Shown: positions 23,331-35,876, counted from the stretch's first letter. The stretch: 64,000 nt of DNA from Paralithodes platypus (GCA_032716605.1 CM064569.1:8568839-8632838); one strand, 5' to 3'. The notes: generated by a model from the sequence alone, not told the origin. Program-made: numbers and translations.

Positions 23331-23519
23331 AGAATAATGCCACAATCTCTTCACTATCGCTCTGAAATGGCTCAAATCTCCAGAGTATCGCTAGAATAAT
23401 GCCACAATCTCTTCACTATCGCTCTGAAATGGCTCAAATCTCCAGAGTATCGCTAGAATAATGCCACAATCTCTACATTATCGCTCTGAAATGGCTCAAA
23501 TCTCCAGAGTATCACTAGA
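23331..23519. repeat. 62-bp tandem repeat, three copies
   Basis: The unit contains AGAATAATGCCACAATCTCT and repeats at 23331, 23393 and 23455 with few differences. Confidence 0.92.
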
Positions 23520-23627
23520 ATTCATGTCACTAGATGTAAAATTTGGTGCTAGATCGAAGTAAATACCTCTAGATCTAGCGGGAAAGTAGCTAAATTGGCA
23601 ACACTGGCTTTAGAAACACTATCAATA

Positions 23628-23986
23628 TAAGGGAGCGCACCTCACTTTTTTTCTCTTTCTCTCCCTATCTCTTTGGCTTGTATCCATTCGGCCCCATTCA
23701 GCCTACTGTTTTAAGACGTTTACCACCATCCAGGTGTCAATATTTTCCGCGAGAAAGCATATATATATTTTTGTATTACAGCAAGCTACTTTTGTAAATT
23801 TTTCGATAAAAAAATGTGTCCGGCGAAGCCGGATTTCTCCATACAATGCAGGCTCGTTATTGCTCGCCAGGAAAAAATCGACACCTGGATGGGTATAAAC
23901 GTCTTAAAACATTTGGCTGAATGGGGCCAAATGGATACAAGTCAGAGAAAGAGAGAAAAGGAGAGAAAGCAGGTGACCCCCCTTAA
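23628..23986. mobile_element. Palindromic MITE-A variant
   Basis: The two halves are inverted copies of each other, each with a CATTCGGCCCCATTCAGCC-type block and a GACGTTTA block. The left end begins TAAGGGAG and the right ends CCCCCCTTAA. The same variant is at 24821-25200. Confidence 0.75.
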
Positions 23987-24022
23987 CTTAAAACAAATTT
24001 GTATATGTTTATCCCACTTATG

Positions 24023-24463
24023 TATGTGCTGTATGTACTCAGGCACATACTGTATATATGTACTGTATGTACTCAGGCACATACTGTATATATGTACTGT
24101 ATGTACTCAGGCACATAATATATGTACTGTATGTACTCAGGCACATACTGTATATATGCACTGTATGTACTCAGGCACATACTGTATATATGTACTGTAT
24201 GTACTCAGGCACATACTGTATATATGTACTGTATGTACTCAGGCACATACTGTATATATGTACTGTATGTACTCAGGCACATACTGTATATATGTACTGT
24301 ATGTACTCAGGCACATACTGTATATATGCACTGTATGTACTCAGGCACATACTGTATATATGTACTGTATGTACTCAGGCACATACTGTATATATGTACT
24401 GTATGTACTCAGGCACATACTGTATATATGTACTGTATGTACTCAGGCACATACTGTATATAC
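24023..24463. repeat. 34-bp minisatellite, about 13 copies
   Basis: The unit includes CTGTATGTACTCAGGCACAT and repeats every 34 bp, with one 30-bp unit near 24109-24139. Because 34 is not a multiple of 3, all three plus frames stay open. The apparent 128-218 codon ORFs are artefacts. Confidence 0.95.
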
Positions 24464-24541
24464 CTTATAGCTGGGGGTCGCCGACTCGAGACAGAGACTT
24501 ATATTTAGCCGAAAACAATATATATAATAATGAAAAAAAAA

Positions 24542-24558
24542 CAGAGAGAGAGAGAGAC

Positions 24559-24619
<61 letters not shown>
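24542..24619. repeat. GA microsatellite
   Basis: AG dinucleotide run with early ACAG interruptions. Confidence 0.95.
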
Positions 24620-24623
<4 letters not shown>

Positions 24624-24820
24624 AAAGCGTTATGCATTTTTCATTCACGGTTTATTAAAGCAATTTGCACGTTGATAGCATGACATTTAGGAAAGGAAAA
24701 CATTATAATGGTTTCACTTACTGGCTCCAGATTTTGTTGATGGGTTCCCATTAGGCTAAACTTTTGACTTCCACAGGTATTCTTACTAACCAAAACAAAA
24801 ATGTTATAGCGAACATTTGT

Positions 24821-25200
24821 TTAAGGGGGCACACCTCGTTTTTTTTTTTTTTTTTCTCTCTCTCCCTATATGGTATGTATCCATTTCGGTCCCATTCTGC
24901 CTACTGTTTTAAGACGTTTATCCCCATCCATGTGTCTATTTTTCCTGGCGAGCGGTAACGAGCCAGCGTATTTCTTTAAATATTTTTGACAGCACGCTAA
25001 ATGTGTACATTTTCTGATAGAAAAATGGCTCCAGCGAAGTCGGATTTCTCCATACAATGCTGGCTCGCTATCGCTCGCCAGGAATAAATCTGCACCTGGA
25101 TGAGGATAAACGTCTTAAAACAGTAGGCTGAATGGGGCCAAATGGTTACAAGCCAGAGAAATAGAGAAAAAGAGAACGAAAAAGCAGGTGACCCCCTTAA
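24821..25200. mobile_element. Palindromic MITE-A variant
   Basis: TTAAGGGGGCACACCT at the left is matched by an inverted AGGTGACCCCCTTAA at the right. The interior halves mirror each other around the GGCTCCAGCGAAGTCGG region. Confidence 0.82.
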
Positions 25201-25312
25201 GGATATTATAATATTGTTGAAAAGGTATTGTACAATAAACCATTTGTTCTCGAGTACAAGTATCAGCATTACAAGGGTACACCAGTTCGAATCTTTGAAC
25301 CTTTAACCCATT

Positions 25313-25519
25313 CCTTACCGGCAACGTCATTTTTGTATTTAATTCTAGCTATATTTGGACGATTTTATGAAGCTTAGGAAGGATATATGGTCGCTAAAAT
25401 GATGGATTGAGTAGTTTGTAGCCTTTTAATGAGCTGACGGGGTTCCTAAGCTGTTCAAAATCGTCTAATAGTCGCCAGAATATATATGAAAAGTACATCA
25501 CCGGTACCGAAGGGGTTAA
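25313..25519. mobile_element. MITE-B, best-preserved foldback copy
   Basis: 207 bp with TTAA at both ends. The left half TTAACCCATTCCTTACCGG mirrors the right CCGGTACCGAAGGGGTTAA. Internal GCTTAGGAAGG mirrors GTTCCTAAGC, and GACGATTTT mirrors AAATCGTC. The whole element can fold into a hairpin. Non-coding. Confidence 0.85.
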
Positions 25520-25647
25520 AGCCAAGTTCTGAAGCATCTGGGGTATAATAAAGCATTGTATTGCCTCGTTTGCGCCCAGGTTCGATCCCTAGAAAAATAT
25601 TTCAAGGACACGTTTTCCGCATCTAAACGAATTTTAGCTCTTATGGT

Positions 25648-26045
25648 TAATTTATAAATATCTCTTGGCAAGTTTACCCAAGTGAGTAGTAATAATAAGA
25701 AATATGCGTCCATATTTCGAATTTTTGCTGTTAATTTGTACATTTCTTTGCAAGTTTACCCAAGTGAGTATAAATGAAAAGAAATATCAGCCCATATTTC
25801 GAATTTTAGCTGTTAATTTGTACATTTCTTTGTAAGATTACCCAAGTGAATAGTAGTACAAAGAAATATGTGTCCGTATTTCACCTCCTCCTAATGTGTT
25901 TTTCGTTCGTATTTCGTTCGATTTCTGTATCCAAGCGAATTTTAGATGTTATGGTAAATTTGTATATTTCTTTGCAAGTTTACCCAAGTGAGTCGTAATA
26001 ATAAGAAATATGTGTCCGTATTTCACCTCCTCGTTATTTATTTCC
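25648..26045. repeat. 82-bp tandem repeat
   Basis: TTACCCAAGTGA recurs with an 82-bp period at 25675, 25757 and 25839, with a fourth, displaced unit near 25980. Confidence 0.85.
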
Positions 26046-26056
26046 GTTCGTATTTG

Positions 26057-26115
26057 TAAGTTACGGCCTCACTAGGTAGTATTTGTAAGTTACGGCCTCA
26101 CTAGGTAGTATTTGT
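26057..26115. repeat. 29-bp direct duplication
   Basis: TATTTGTAAGTTACGGCCTC and the 9 bases after it occur twice back to back. Confidence 0.85.
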
Positions 26116-26150
26116 GTGGCAAGATATATCTGTGGTGGTCGCTAGCCAAG

Positions 26151-26497
26151 TTAAGGGGGTAGTCGCTTTTTCTGGACCCCCTTCTCCCTCATGTTTACCA
26201 TATTAGTTTTGAAGTTATAAGACGTTCGTTCCGTTAGTTTGGCGATTTTGAGACCTTTCGCCTCATTTTGTTGTCAATATTAACACCTTTCGTTCTATTT
26301 AGGTGTCGATTTTTTCCTGGCGAGCGATAGCGAGCCTGTCATTTTAAGAGGAATAGGCCTTTGGCCGGGACATTTTTCTACCGAAAAATTTACAAATTTA
26401 TCTGGGTTCTAGTTTTTTTTTTTTGTATTTAAGCTTGATGGAGGTCTAGCGAGGAAACTAAAAAATAAATTAGAATATAAATGAGTAGACCAAATAA
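26151..26497 (+). mobile_element. MITE-A copy with duplicated flanks
   Basis: Begins TTAAGGGGGTAGTCGC with plus-orientation blocks. The right terminal repeat is missing. A flank of about 36 bp before it (CAAGATATATCTGTGG ... AAG) is repeated just after it (26501-26533). Confidence 0.72.
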
Positions 26498-26664
26498 ATA
26501 GCCAAGATATATGAGGGGTGGTCGCTGGGCAAGTTAAACAGGGTGGAAGGCTGTAAGTCATCGCTCGAGGATAACATACAGTATATGTCTCTCCGCGTGT
26601 ATATATATATTCCAAGACTCGGCACGGGTCACGTCTTGGGGAGAAGTTGGTGTTTTAGTCCTGG

Positions 26665-26996
26665 TGCTATACTCTTCTTCCTCATGTTTAGCCCCATTAG
26701 TTTTGAGAATTATGACATTCGGTCCATTAGTTTGACGATTTAACACTTTTCGCCCCATTTCTTTGTCAATATTAAGACGTCGTGTCATTTGGGTGTCGAT
26801 TTTTAATCCTGGTGAGCGATAGTGAGCCTGTGAATTTAAAAGGAACCGGCCTTCGGCCGAGAGATTTTTCTACCGAAAAATGTACAAATTTATCTTGAAG
26901 GGGGTTCTAGGGGTGTCTGTTTAAGTTTAATGGAGGTTTAGCGAGGAAACTAAAAATATGTAAATATATAAATTAATAAACACAAATAATAGCCCC
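26665..26996 (+). mobile_element. MITE-A copy, ends eroded
   Basis: Contains CATGTTTAGCCCCATTAG, GGTGAGCGATAGTGAGCC and CTACCGAAAAATG in plus orientation. Neither terminal repeat is clear. Confidence 0.65.
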
Positions 26997-27137
26997 TATC
27001 CCCGTAAGTCCTTCTGTATCGGCGACGTCTTCAAAATAATAGCCCCTATCCCCGTAAGTCCTTCTGTATCGGCGACGTCTTCAAAATAATAGCCCCTATC
27101 CCCGTAAGTCCTTCTGTATCGGCGACGTCTTCAAAAT
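26986..27137. repeat. 50-bp tandem repeat, three copies
   Basis: AGCCCCTATCCCCGTAAGTC begins units at 26991, 27041 and 27091. The unit includes the GGCGACGTCTTC motif of MITE-B, so the array grew from a MITE-B end. Confidence 0.93.
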
Positions 27138-27240
27138 TATTTTCTTGCTTGATTCAGACGATTTTGTGCAGTTTAAGAAGGATCTGGTGAATTAAAAAGG
27201 GTTAAGTGATATATTTCAAAGTCTGTTAATTGCCACCAAG

Positions 27241-27602
27241 TTAAGGGGAGATGGTTCACTTTTTGGGCGATATTTGCATGTATTCATTATTTTTCTAGTT
27301 TCCTCCCTAGACCTCCATAACATTTAAAACAAAATAAAAAACATCCATTAGATCCCCCTTCTAGATTAATTTGTACATTTTTCGGTAGAAAATTTCTTCT
27401 TCCAACATTACAGGCTCACTATCGTTCGCCAGGGAAAACATCGACACCTAAATAGCGCGAAAGGTCTAAATATTGACGAAGAAATGGGGCGAAAGCTCTT
27501 AAAATCAACTAAGTAATGGGGCAAACATCTTAACATCTGAAAACTTATGGGGCTAAACATGAGGGAGAAAGTGGTCCAGAAAACCGGCCCATCCCCCCTT
27601 AA
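27241..27602 (-). mobile_element. MITE-A copy
   Basis: TTAAGGGGAGATGG at the left and CCATCCCCCCTTAA at the right are inverted repeats. Internal blocks are in minus orientation. Confidence 0.82.
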
Positions 27603-27736
27603 ACAGGGTGGAAGGCAGTAAATCATCGCTCGAGGATAACATATGTCTCTCCGCGTATTCCAGGAGTCGGTCGCCAGGTCAGTTTGGCGCGTCTGGGAGA
27701 GGTTCGTGTTTTAGCTCTAGCTCTATGCTCTATTTG

Positions 27737-27870
27737 TTAACCCTTTTAGTACCGGTGCCGTCCCTTTTACTTTCTTCTGTGTACTACTAGAAGATTTTAA
27801 TAAGTTAAAAAGGGACAAGAAATGAATAGGCTTCGAACTATCTCACTTAACCCTTTTTACTACCATAGTA
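27737..27870. mobile_element. MITE-B fragment
   Basis: TTAACCCTTTTAGTACCGG at the left and a second TTAACCCTTTTTACTACCA near 27848 belong to the MITE-B family. The interior is shortened. Confidence 0.55.
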
Positions 27871-28699
27871 CACAGTTTATTTCCATACGTAACATTTGAT
27901 CGTGGATACAAACTGATGTGACCATATATAGTCTTTAGCCCACGCATAAACATTCGTGGACTTCACCTATTTCAAAGTACAGAGGTATATCTCTGGAAAC
28001 GAATATATTAATATCATTTTCTAAACAACATCTAAAAGTAACTATAAATACTATTTGTTGAAAAGCAAGTTCTATTAAAAAATCAATCCAGATAGTTATA
28101 ATTGCATTAATAAAAACATGGGGTCCACAAATTCTTATGAGTGGGCAAGAGACTCTGGTATCCGAGTGTGCAGTCGACCAAATAAGGGATGTCTCGGCAC
28201 CAATTATTTTTTGATCAATAATTTGTATCAGCAATATTTACAAATGATTTTTTCTATTTGAGTGAGAACATGTTCCTACACTTACCCACCTTATTCAACA
28301 TCTGACAGACACTAATGCAGCACAGAGCGAGCCAAACGTAATGACAGCTGAGACATGACTTATTAGCGCCATTGTAGAGCTACTGGCTAATGTTCGTTAG
28401 CTCTTGTGATTTCATTTACCCATATATATCCACTTAGATTGATGTTCAGATCAAATAGGCTTTATATTAATAAATACATAGTGTATTTATTAACATATAC
28501 TCTATAGTGTGATGGGCTGGTCTATCAGTGTGAGAACTAAGCGATCTCTGCCATACCCATAGCTTACTCTGACTGTTCCTTTTACTTATATATTTGCTAG
28601 ATCTCAAGTGATGGCATCTCTTCCGTGGAAGCCAAAGCGTCACATTTTTCCTTTGCCCCTCAACATTCTCTTCATAATTGCTGAGGGGCACAGGGCCCT
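27871..28699. other. Intergenic DNA, nothing recognised
   Basis: AT-rich. Short frames show no domain. Confidence 0.45.
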
Positions 28700-28893
28700 G
28701 GGTGGGGCTTTGGTTTCCCGGGCATTATTTTTCACACCCTATTTAGCTCCCCTCCATGGTGTGGCTTCGGTCACCCAGGCTTTATTGTGGTAGGCAGGGA
28801 GGGTTCTGTGGAAGCGCTCGGTTATGGCCTTGGCCTTGCTCGGGGCCTTGGGGCTGTTCGGCCAGGCAGCCTGGGGAACAGCAACAAAAACAA
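28700..28893 (+). pseudogene. 3' end of a LINE-B-type element
   Basis: The plus frame near 28822-28870 encodes VMALALLGALGLFGQAA, close to the C-terminus of LINE-B (VAMAFLRDSGLFGQAA). It is followed by a short A/C-rich tail. It is a 5'-truncated, degraded remnant; the left limit is uncertain. Confidence 0.65.
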
Positions 28894-28943
28894 TATATAT
28901 ACGATTTGATCTGAATGTTATTATGAATGGATACGGGGTTTGC

Positions 28944-29157
28944 TTAAGGGGGAATGGTCGTTTTTCTGGTCCCCCTTCTTCTTCATGCTTAGTCCCATTA
29001 TATTTCAAAGATTAAGACGTTCGGCCCATTAGTTTGGCGATTGTAAGAACTTTCTCCCCAATGTTTGTCAATATTAGGACTTTTCGTGTCATTAAGGGGT
29101 CGATTTTATTCCTGGCGAGCGATAGCAAGCCTGTACTTTAAGAGAAACCGGCCCTAA
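28944..29157 (+). mobile_element. Truncated MITE-A
   Basis: Begins TTAAGGGGGAATGG and keeps the GACGTTCGGCCCATTAG and CCTGGCGAGCGATAGC blocks, then stops in the middle of the family sequence at ACCGGCCC. Confidence 0.75.
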
Positions 29158-29407
29158 ATGTAAGTCTGATTTGATCTGAATATTTAGCTAAGTGAATATA
29201 TTTGCATAAAGAAAATCGCCAGAGCTCACGAACATTTGTCAGTAACCGTACATTAGCCTACCGTCGTCCCCTTACGCTCTGCAGTGGATCAATAAGAACT
29301 TGATTATGATTACGATGAATTTTCCAAAAGATGAGTCTTGAAAAATCCGTGAAAATGTCAGCATAGCAAGACTTGACTACCTGCCTAACTCTCTGGCTCT
29401 CGCTCTT

Positions 29408-29412
<5 letters not shown>

Positions 29413-29469
<57 letters not shown>

Positions 29470-29513
29470 GCATCCACACACACACAGACATCCTCTTTAA
29501 CCCCCATCCCCCT

Positions 29514-29577
<64 letters not shown>

Positions 29578-29583
29578 TCCCTA
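29413..29583. repeat. CT then CA compound microsatellite
   Basis: CT run at 29413-29451, CA run to about 29486, and a long CA run at 29516-29578. Confidence 0.95.
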
Positions 29584-29643
29584 GCATGTAATAACGACAA
29601 AGATCAAAGGTGAAGCCAAAGTTTAATAGGAAGACAGACTGAG

Positions 29644-29650
<7 letters not shown>

Positions 29651-29702
<52 letters not shown>

Positions 29703-29907
29703 TGGCAGAGTAAAGGAGAAACTTGAGACGTTAAGAGTGTGTGTGGGTGTGTGTGGGTGTGTGTGGGTGTGTGTGTGTGTGTGTGTGAAGTTTACCAAGG
29801 TGAGGGTAACTTCAGGTCTCGCTGATTCGCTGTTTGACTTGAGAAGGAGAGGTGGGTGAAGGAGTGAGAGAGGGAGAGAGGAGGAGGGGGGGGGGGGGGG
29901 GGGGGGT
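29651..29907. repeat. GA, GT and G-homopolymer tracts
   Basis: GA run at 29651-29702, GTGTGTGGGT repeats and GT run at 29735-29788, and a G homopolymer at about 29886-29906. Confidence 0.93.
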
Positions 29908-30236
29908 GAATGGAGAGAGCTGGTGAGATGATGATGTTTGGTTAGAGAGAGTGTGTGTTACATAGAGTTACGTAGATACACAGACTGCACAGACCTTGCG
30001 GTCCCTACTAGGCAGTCCGGACTTAATGCTAAAATATAATTTGCTTCAAAGTGGTTTAAGTGGAAGGCAAGGATAACAAAGCAGAAGGCTCTCTCCCCAC
30101 CTACCACTCACTCCGCCATTGGTCGGCATGCAGAATGAGAACAATATATATTGGAAAATTCATAGTAGAGAATGATGTTGAGAAATATTATATACTACTG
30201 AATACTGATGTTTTTTTTGTTTTTGTTTTTACCTAT
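29908..30236. other. Intergenic DNA, nothing recognised
   Basis: No coding frame or repeat family identified. Confidence 0.45.
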
Positions 30237-30445
30237 ATCAGTCCCACCTCCTCAAAATGGATGTCTAGAGTGCTTTTGAATGTGTCAATTGTGTTACATT
30301 GTACCACTTTCTCTGGCAGTTTGTTCCACTCGGTGACCACACTGTAGGTGAAGAAGTGCTTTGTGACATCGAGATTCGCCCTCCTGGTTTGTAATTTTAT
30401 TTAATTTCCCCGAGTTAATGAACTATTGTCGATTTTGAAAAGTGA
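30237..30445 (-). pseudogene. CR1-like LINE C-terminal remnant
   Basis: On the minus strand the frame reads HFFTYSVVTEWNKLP, then NTIDTFKSTLD. This is the conserved C-terminal end of CR1-like reverse transcriptase proteins, where an aromatic VV..WN.LP motif precedes a TFK.LD helix. One in-frame stop lies upstream. Comparable tails are at 38121 and 54838. Confidence 0.7.
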
Positions 30446-30984
30446 ATTTACATAATTTTTTCAAAGCCCTTTAACCTCTCTGCGGCGCACAGTTTTTTTT
30501 TTACAGGGTCATACTGTGCGCATGTATGATGATTTTTGGACCCATTGCCAATTTCGATAAAAAGTACATCAGCGTGTAGGGATTGTTTGCGTGCATCGGC
30601 CCATATATATTTGACCCCCCAAAAAAATGTCTGGGGGGAGGGGGAACGGTCCGTAATTGAAAAATGTGGAGCGAATGGCACCGCGCGGGTAGATTGTCAT
30701 CGAGCGGCGAGATTTCCCTGCCAAAATTTCACGCGCCCAGGGGATAGAACGAGAGGGAGGAGGGGGTGGGTTACCGCGTATTATCACGTATATCTCCTTT
30801 TTTGATCCCTTTTAGGCTATGTAGAGTACGTATACGTGTGTAGGCCACCCATATAACAATGAATATGCCTCATAGTGACAAAAAACTGCAATATATAAGG
30901 GAATTATAAAAGAATTTTTAGGCGGGAATGAAGATGGGTTGGAGGTTTGGCGGCAATTTATGAGCTGAGAGTGTGGTTTGCGCT
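30446..30984. other. Intergenic DNA, GC-richer island
   Basis: A short GC-richer part (30590-30780) has overlapping frames on both strands but no recognisable domain. No gene called. Confidence 0.4.
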
Positions 30985-31600
30985 ATAATATTACGTATAT
31001 CTCGTACTTAGAGCACTGTCATGCTATAATATAGACTTGTACGTATGTAGACATGCCATATATCAATATATATACCTCATATAGACCAATTCATGCGATA
31101 TTTACGCACATTATCAATGAGTTTCTAGCAGACGGAAGCCTAAAAGGGTGGGTGGGGGTGGGAATGAAAGGGGGAGAGGGTGTGTTAAGCCATAAATATC
31201 ACTTATATCTTGTACTTAGAGCACTGTCATGCTATAATACAGACTTGTACGTATGTAGACGTGCCATATATCAATATATATACCGCATATAGACCAATTC
31301 ATGCGATATTTACGCACATTATCAATGAGTTTCTATGCATGAACCAAGGTGTGAGTGAGTTGTGCTGGGAATGAAAGGGGGAGAGGGTGTGTTACGCCAT
31401 AAATATCACTTATATCTTGTACTTAGAGCACTGTCATGCTATAATACAGACTTGTACGTATGTAGACGTGCCATATATCAATATATATACCGCATATAGA
31501 CCAATTCATGTGATATTTACGCACATTATCAATGAGTTTCTAGCAGACGGAAGCCTAAAAGGGTGGGTGGGGGTGGGTGGGTGGGAGGGAGGCAGGGAGT
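30985..31600. repeat. 207-bp tandem repeat, three copies
   Basis: GTACTTAGAGCACTGTCATG recurs at about 31005, 31213 and 31420. The shared unit includes CCAATTCATG and ATTTACGCACATTATCAATG. Repeated 71-79 codon frames in it are artefacts. Confidence 0.9.
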
Positions 31601-32546
31601 GAGTCGTGGAGAGAGTGAAGGCAGTAAGCATATGCAGCTGTGTGATAATTGTGGAGGCGCCCCAGGCATATGGATGTCTTGGGATTTTGAACCTTATGTC
31701 TAGGAGGTGTCTGGTGTTCGTTGCCACCAAGAGGTCTACAATAACATGAGTCAGGAATGGAGGGAGAGAGAAAGTGAGACATGCGTATGTCGTATGTATA
31801 AATGGACTTCAGAATTGCGTTTTAGACACATATGAAGTACCACAGAAACATGTAGGCCATTGACTGTAAATAAAGTACTATATTATAGACCAGGAACGAG
31901 GGTGGTCAGTAAACATCGGCTTAACCTTTTTTGATAGAGAGCTAAATATAGACTGGTGTCGCCTTACACTTGCGAAATGGTAGATTGCCACCAGAAAACC
32001 TATATTTATTTATTTCCAAGTAATATGCAATCTAAATGTATATTCGAGACCTACTGCAAGTATTTGTATGACAGTCATGACTATGTATAATCCAATATAC
32101 GCGCGTAGGCGAGACATAAGAAAGATGGTTGAGCAATTTTCGACACCCACACAGTTATTATTCACTATTTTTTACAATATTATACAATACAAATGTATTT
32201 GTGAAGAGTATTTTATGCATTATTGTATTTATACAAATTTTGTTCCCAGAGAGAGCTGCTGTGGCTGGAGGGAGCAGCAAGGGTCACCCAGTGACCGCTT
32301 GACCGTGTGATAATGACTGGAGTCACACTGAGAGGGGCAATTTTGCTGAGTGTTTGGGCAGTTTTTGACAGAATAAAGTTATATAATTACTAATTCTTGA
32401 CAGAGACTAACTTTTATAAACCTTGGCATGATATAATTGATAATCCCATCAATTTACAAACGTAAATTGGTGGGATAATTTTTTTTTTTTTTTTATATTG
32501 TCATTTCGATTGTAGACACAAAGTTTTGAGTGATATTTGGTATGAG
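31601..32546. other. Intergenic DNA, nothing recognised
   Basis: AT-rich with no supported gene. Confidence 0.45.
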
Positions 32547-32640
32547 CACCTGTGGCATGGTTGGTAAGGTCGCGGACTGGAAAACTCAGAGTGTGGTAGG
32601 GTAGTGGGATCGAATCCAACAGGGGCTTATGGGGAAGGTT
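32547..32640 (+). repeat. tRNA-derived SINE-like fragment
   Basis: An A-box-like TGGCATGGTTGGTAAGG is followed about 55 bp later by a B-box-like GGGATCGAATCC. The spacing suits an internal Pol III promoter. Acceptor arms do not pair well, so it is not called a tRNA gene. Confidence 0.55.
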
Positions 32641-32679
32641 TTATACTGTTTAGAAATTTTTTGATAAACATTTTTGTTT

Positions 32680-32762
32680 ACAAGATCATGCCATTGTATT
32701 CAAACAATATGAAATATTCATAGAATATATCATATTGTAAGAATACAATGACATGACCTTGT
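32680..32762. repeat. 83-bp hairpin-forming inverted repeat
   Basis: Left arm 32680-32721 and right arm 32722-32762 are complementary at about 36 of 41 positions with no spacer. No terminal duplication identifies it as a known MITE. Confidence 0.7.
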
Positions 32763-33028
32763 ATTTTATTTTATTTTTTATTGTTTTATTTTATTATCTT
32801 AGTAGGTTTGACAGGATTTATTGAAACATATTTATTTTTGTACAATTCATTTGAGGTAAGAAAATATATACACATTACTTAGGCTATAACAAACATATAT
32901 ATTGATATACTAAAAAAAGAAGGCATATTACATGTAAATCTTTGAAACTTATAAACTAAATAATGAAACATACAATTATATAATGTAAAAGCTATATCAC
33001 AGGGACATCTTTGGAACTTATACAGCTT

Positions 33029-34109
<1,081 letters not shown>

Positions 34110-34121
34110 AGTCGTATCTAC

Positions 34122-35282
34122 TCAGCCTCGTATTCTCGCTTTTGGAGAAATGACATCCAATCTGCCAAATACCCACCTGTAGTAGGCGTTTGTTTGGGCA
34201 ACGATGTAAGTTATTACCTCAAAATCGAAAAAAGCGAGGAAGAAGTCGCTTTCGTTCGCGTGCTCGTCACAGGGCCAGTCGTCAGTTGTACCTGACGTCC
34301 CAGGATTGAACTGGGGCACATCAGGTACAAAATTGACCCCATCAGACCAATTGAACGAAGGCATGCCAGGGATCTGAATGTCGTCTGCGTCTGCTTCTGC
34401 GTCTGAAATATCGCTTCCATGTACGTGATACAACACAGCATCTTCATCACCCTCCTCTTCATTTGACAGACGCCCTTCCTCATTCTCGTCACCGACGTCG
34501 GACTCACTCCCACTGTCCACTCCCAAATCCCCCCACCCTTGGTCCCGTGCTAGGACTTCGTCGTCGAAACCCGGGCTGCCAATGCCCTGCGAATCACCAT
34601 CAAACAGCAGGGCGGCATACTTAGATGGTGTCAGAGTTTTTTGGGTCACTCTACCACGTACGGGAGTCTTATGGACAGGGGCAGAAGGGCCGGCAGGGGC
34701 GGCAGTGGTGCATGGTCTTGTGGCCCTGGAGGCAGGCAAGATGATGGTGGTGCCTGTCGCCCTTTTCTCTTTCCCTGTTCCTTGGGCAGGGGCGGCAGGG
34801 GCGGCAGGGGCAGCAGGGGCAGCAGGGCCGGGAGGGACAGCAGGGCCAGCAGGGCCGGCAGGGCCAGCAGTCGCTTTCCCTCTCCCTTTCCCCTTCCCCT
34901 TCCCCTTCCCTTTTCCTTGGGCAGGGGCAGCAGGTGCGGTAGGGGCAGCAGGGGCGGCTGGGGCAGCAGGGGCAGCCGGGCCAGGGGCGGCTGGTGGTGG
35001 TGGTGGTGATGGTGGTAGGGTCACTGTGGCTGGCATACGGGTTCTCTTCCCTACGCCCGTGCCTTTGATTTTTCCTGCCCCCGCAGGTTCTGCAGCCCTA
35101 GGGCGGCCTCCTGCGTCGCTGGTACTGGTGGCAGGGGTGGCAGTGGGGGTAGTGGTTGTTGCAGTGGCCTGGGTCATGGTGGCAGTGTCCCGAAACACCA
35201 ATGACCTCTGTACCTTTGCCGTGCTTGCACGTGTTTTCCGTGCTTTGGGTGCTGGTGTTTCGTCCTCCGAGCTGTAGGGCAT
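34122..35282 (-). pseudogene. piggyBac transposase, N-terminal part with low-complexity expansion
   Basis: A 386-codon frame. Residues about 90-195 are Ala/Pro/Gly runs with a KGKGKG stretch. Residues about 230-340 are acidic. The end (FEVITYIVAQTNAYYRWV) enters the conserved transposase domain. A TGA at 34119-34121 interrupts it, and the same frame then continues as the next segment (VDTTVDEFMTFFALL). The acidic N-terminus is common in piggyBac proteins; the long AAP and KG tracts look like slippage expansions. Confidence 0.75.
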
Positions 35283-35876
35283 GTCGTACTAGTAGCTAGG
35301 GTCTTTAGCAGCCACCCTCTGCCTTCCACAGCGGCTGACACCACCAGAAGGAGGGCTGGTTGTGTCATCAGGGAGCGAGCGTGAGGGACGTGTGGGCTCC
35401 ATGACTAGTGCTTGGTTACTGGCGCGGTGGTGCTTGCACGAGTGCGGGGCGAGCATGTGGCGGGGTGGTGTCGAGAGTTGACATGTAGTACTATACCCAC
35501 ACCAATTTTTAGCCGCCTGCCTATAAACGCGCGGTTTTGGTACGCGTTCAAAAGCTCTGCTCTTAAGAGTCTTCCCGCAGTCCGCCGGGGGAACTCTTAA
35601 GAGTCTCCCGGCAGCTCCCTGGTTAATATCTTGAAACACTCGATTAATTGACATCGCACTCTTATTTCCTTAGGTGAAAACAAATTTAGTTTTTAATCTT
35701 TTTTAATATGATAACATTTCTTAATGACGGCATCAACTTTGTCAATCGAAGCTGCACCGACTCACTCGAGTTTCTCATGTCCTTGTTCAGATAAGGAGAC
35801 CAAAATTGCACGTCATACTCACTGTGCTTTTAAATAACGGTACTATAATGTTCTCATTTTTATACGTAAAATTAAT

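Larger units (their letters stand above)
26534..27720. repeat. Direct repeat pair of about 120 bp
   Basis: 26534-26660 and 27599-27720 share TTAAACAGGGTGGAAGGC, ATCGCTCGAGGATAACAT and the following CGGTC-rich part. Each copy starts at the TTAA next to a MITE-A, and the units are about 1.07 kb apart. It looks like a local duplication. Confidence 0.65.

Noticed and set aside
24023..24463. Evenly spaced 34-bp repeats resembling a CRISPR array
   Set aside because: Units are contiguous with no unique spacers, and the context is eukaryotic.
23814..24675. 128-218 codon ORFs rich in Cys, Tyr and Ile
   Set aside because: A 34-bp repeat stays open in all frames; this is not a protein gene.
28739..29015. 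Two opposite small ORFs near a GC-rich patch
   Set aside because: Explained by the LINE-B-type 3' remnant and the adjacent MITE-A.
34582..35277. 231-codon plus-strand ORF rich in Gly/Ala
   Set aside because: It is the antisense of the piggyBac low-complexity region.
35289..35654. 121-codon minus-strand ORF upstream of the piggyBac gene
   Set aside because: It spans the presumed transposon end and TTAA site and has no recognised domain.
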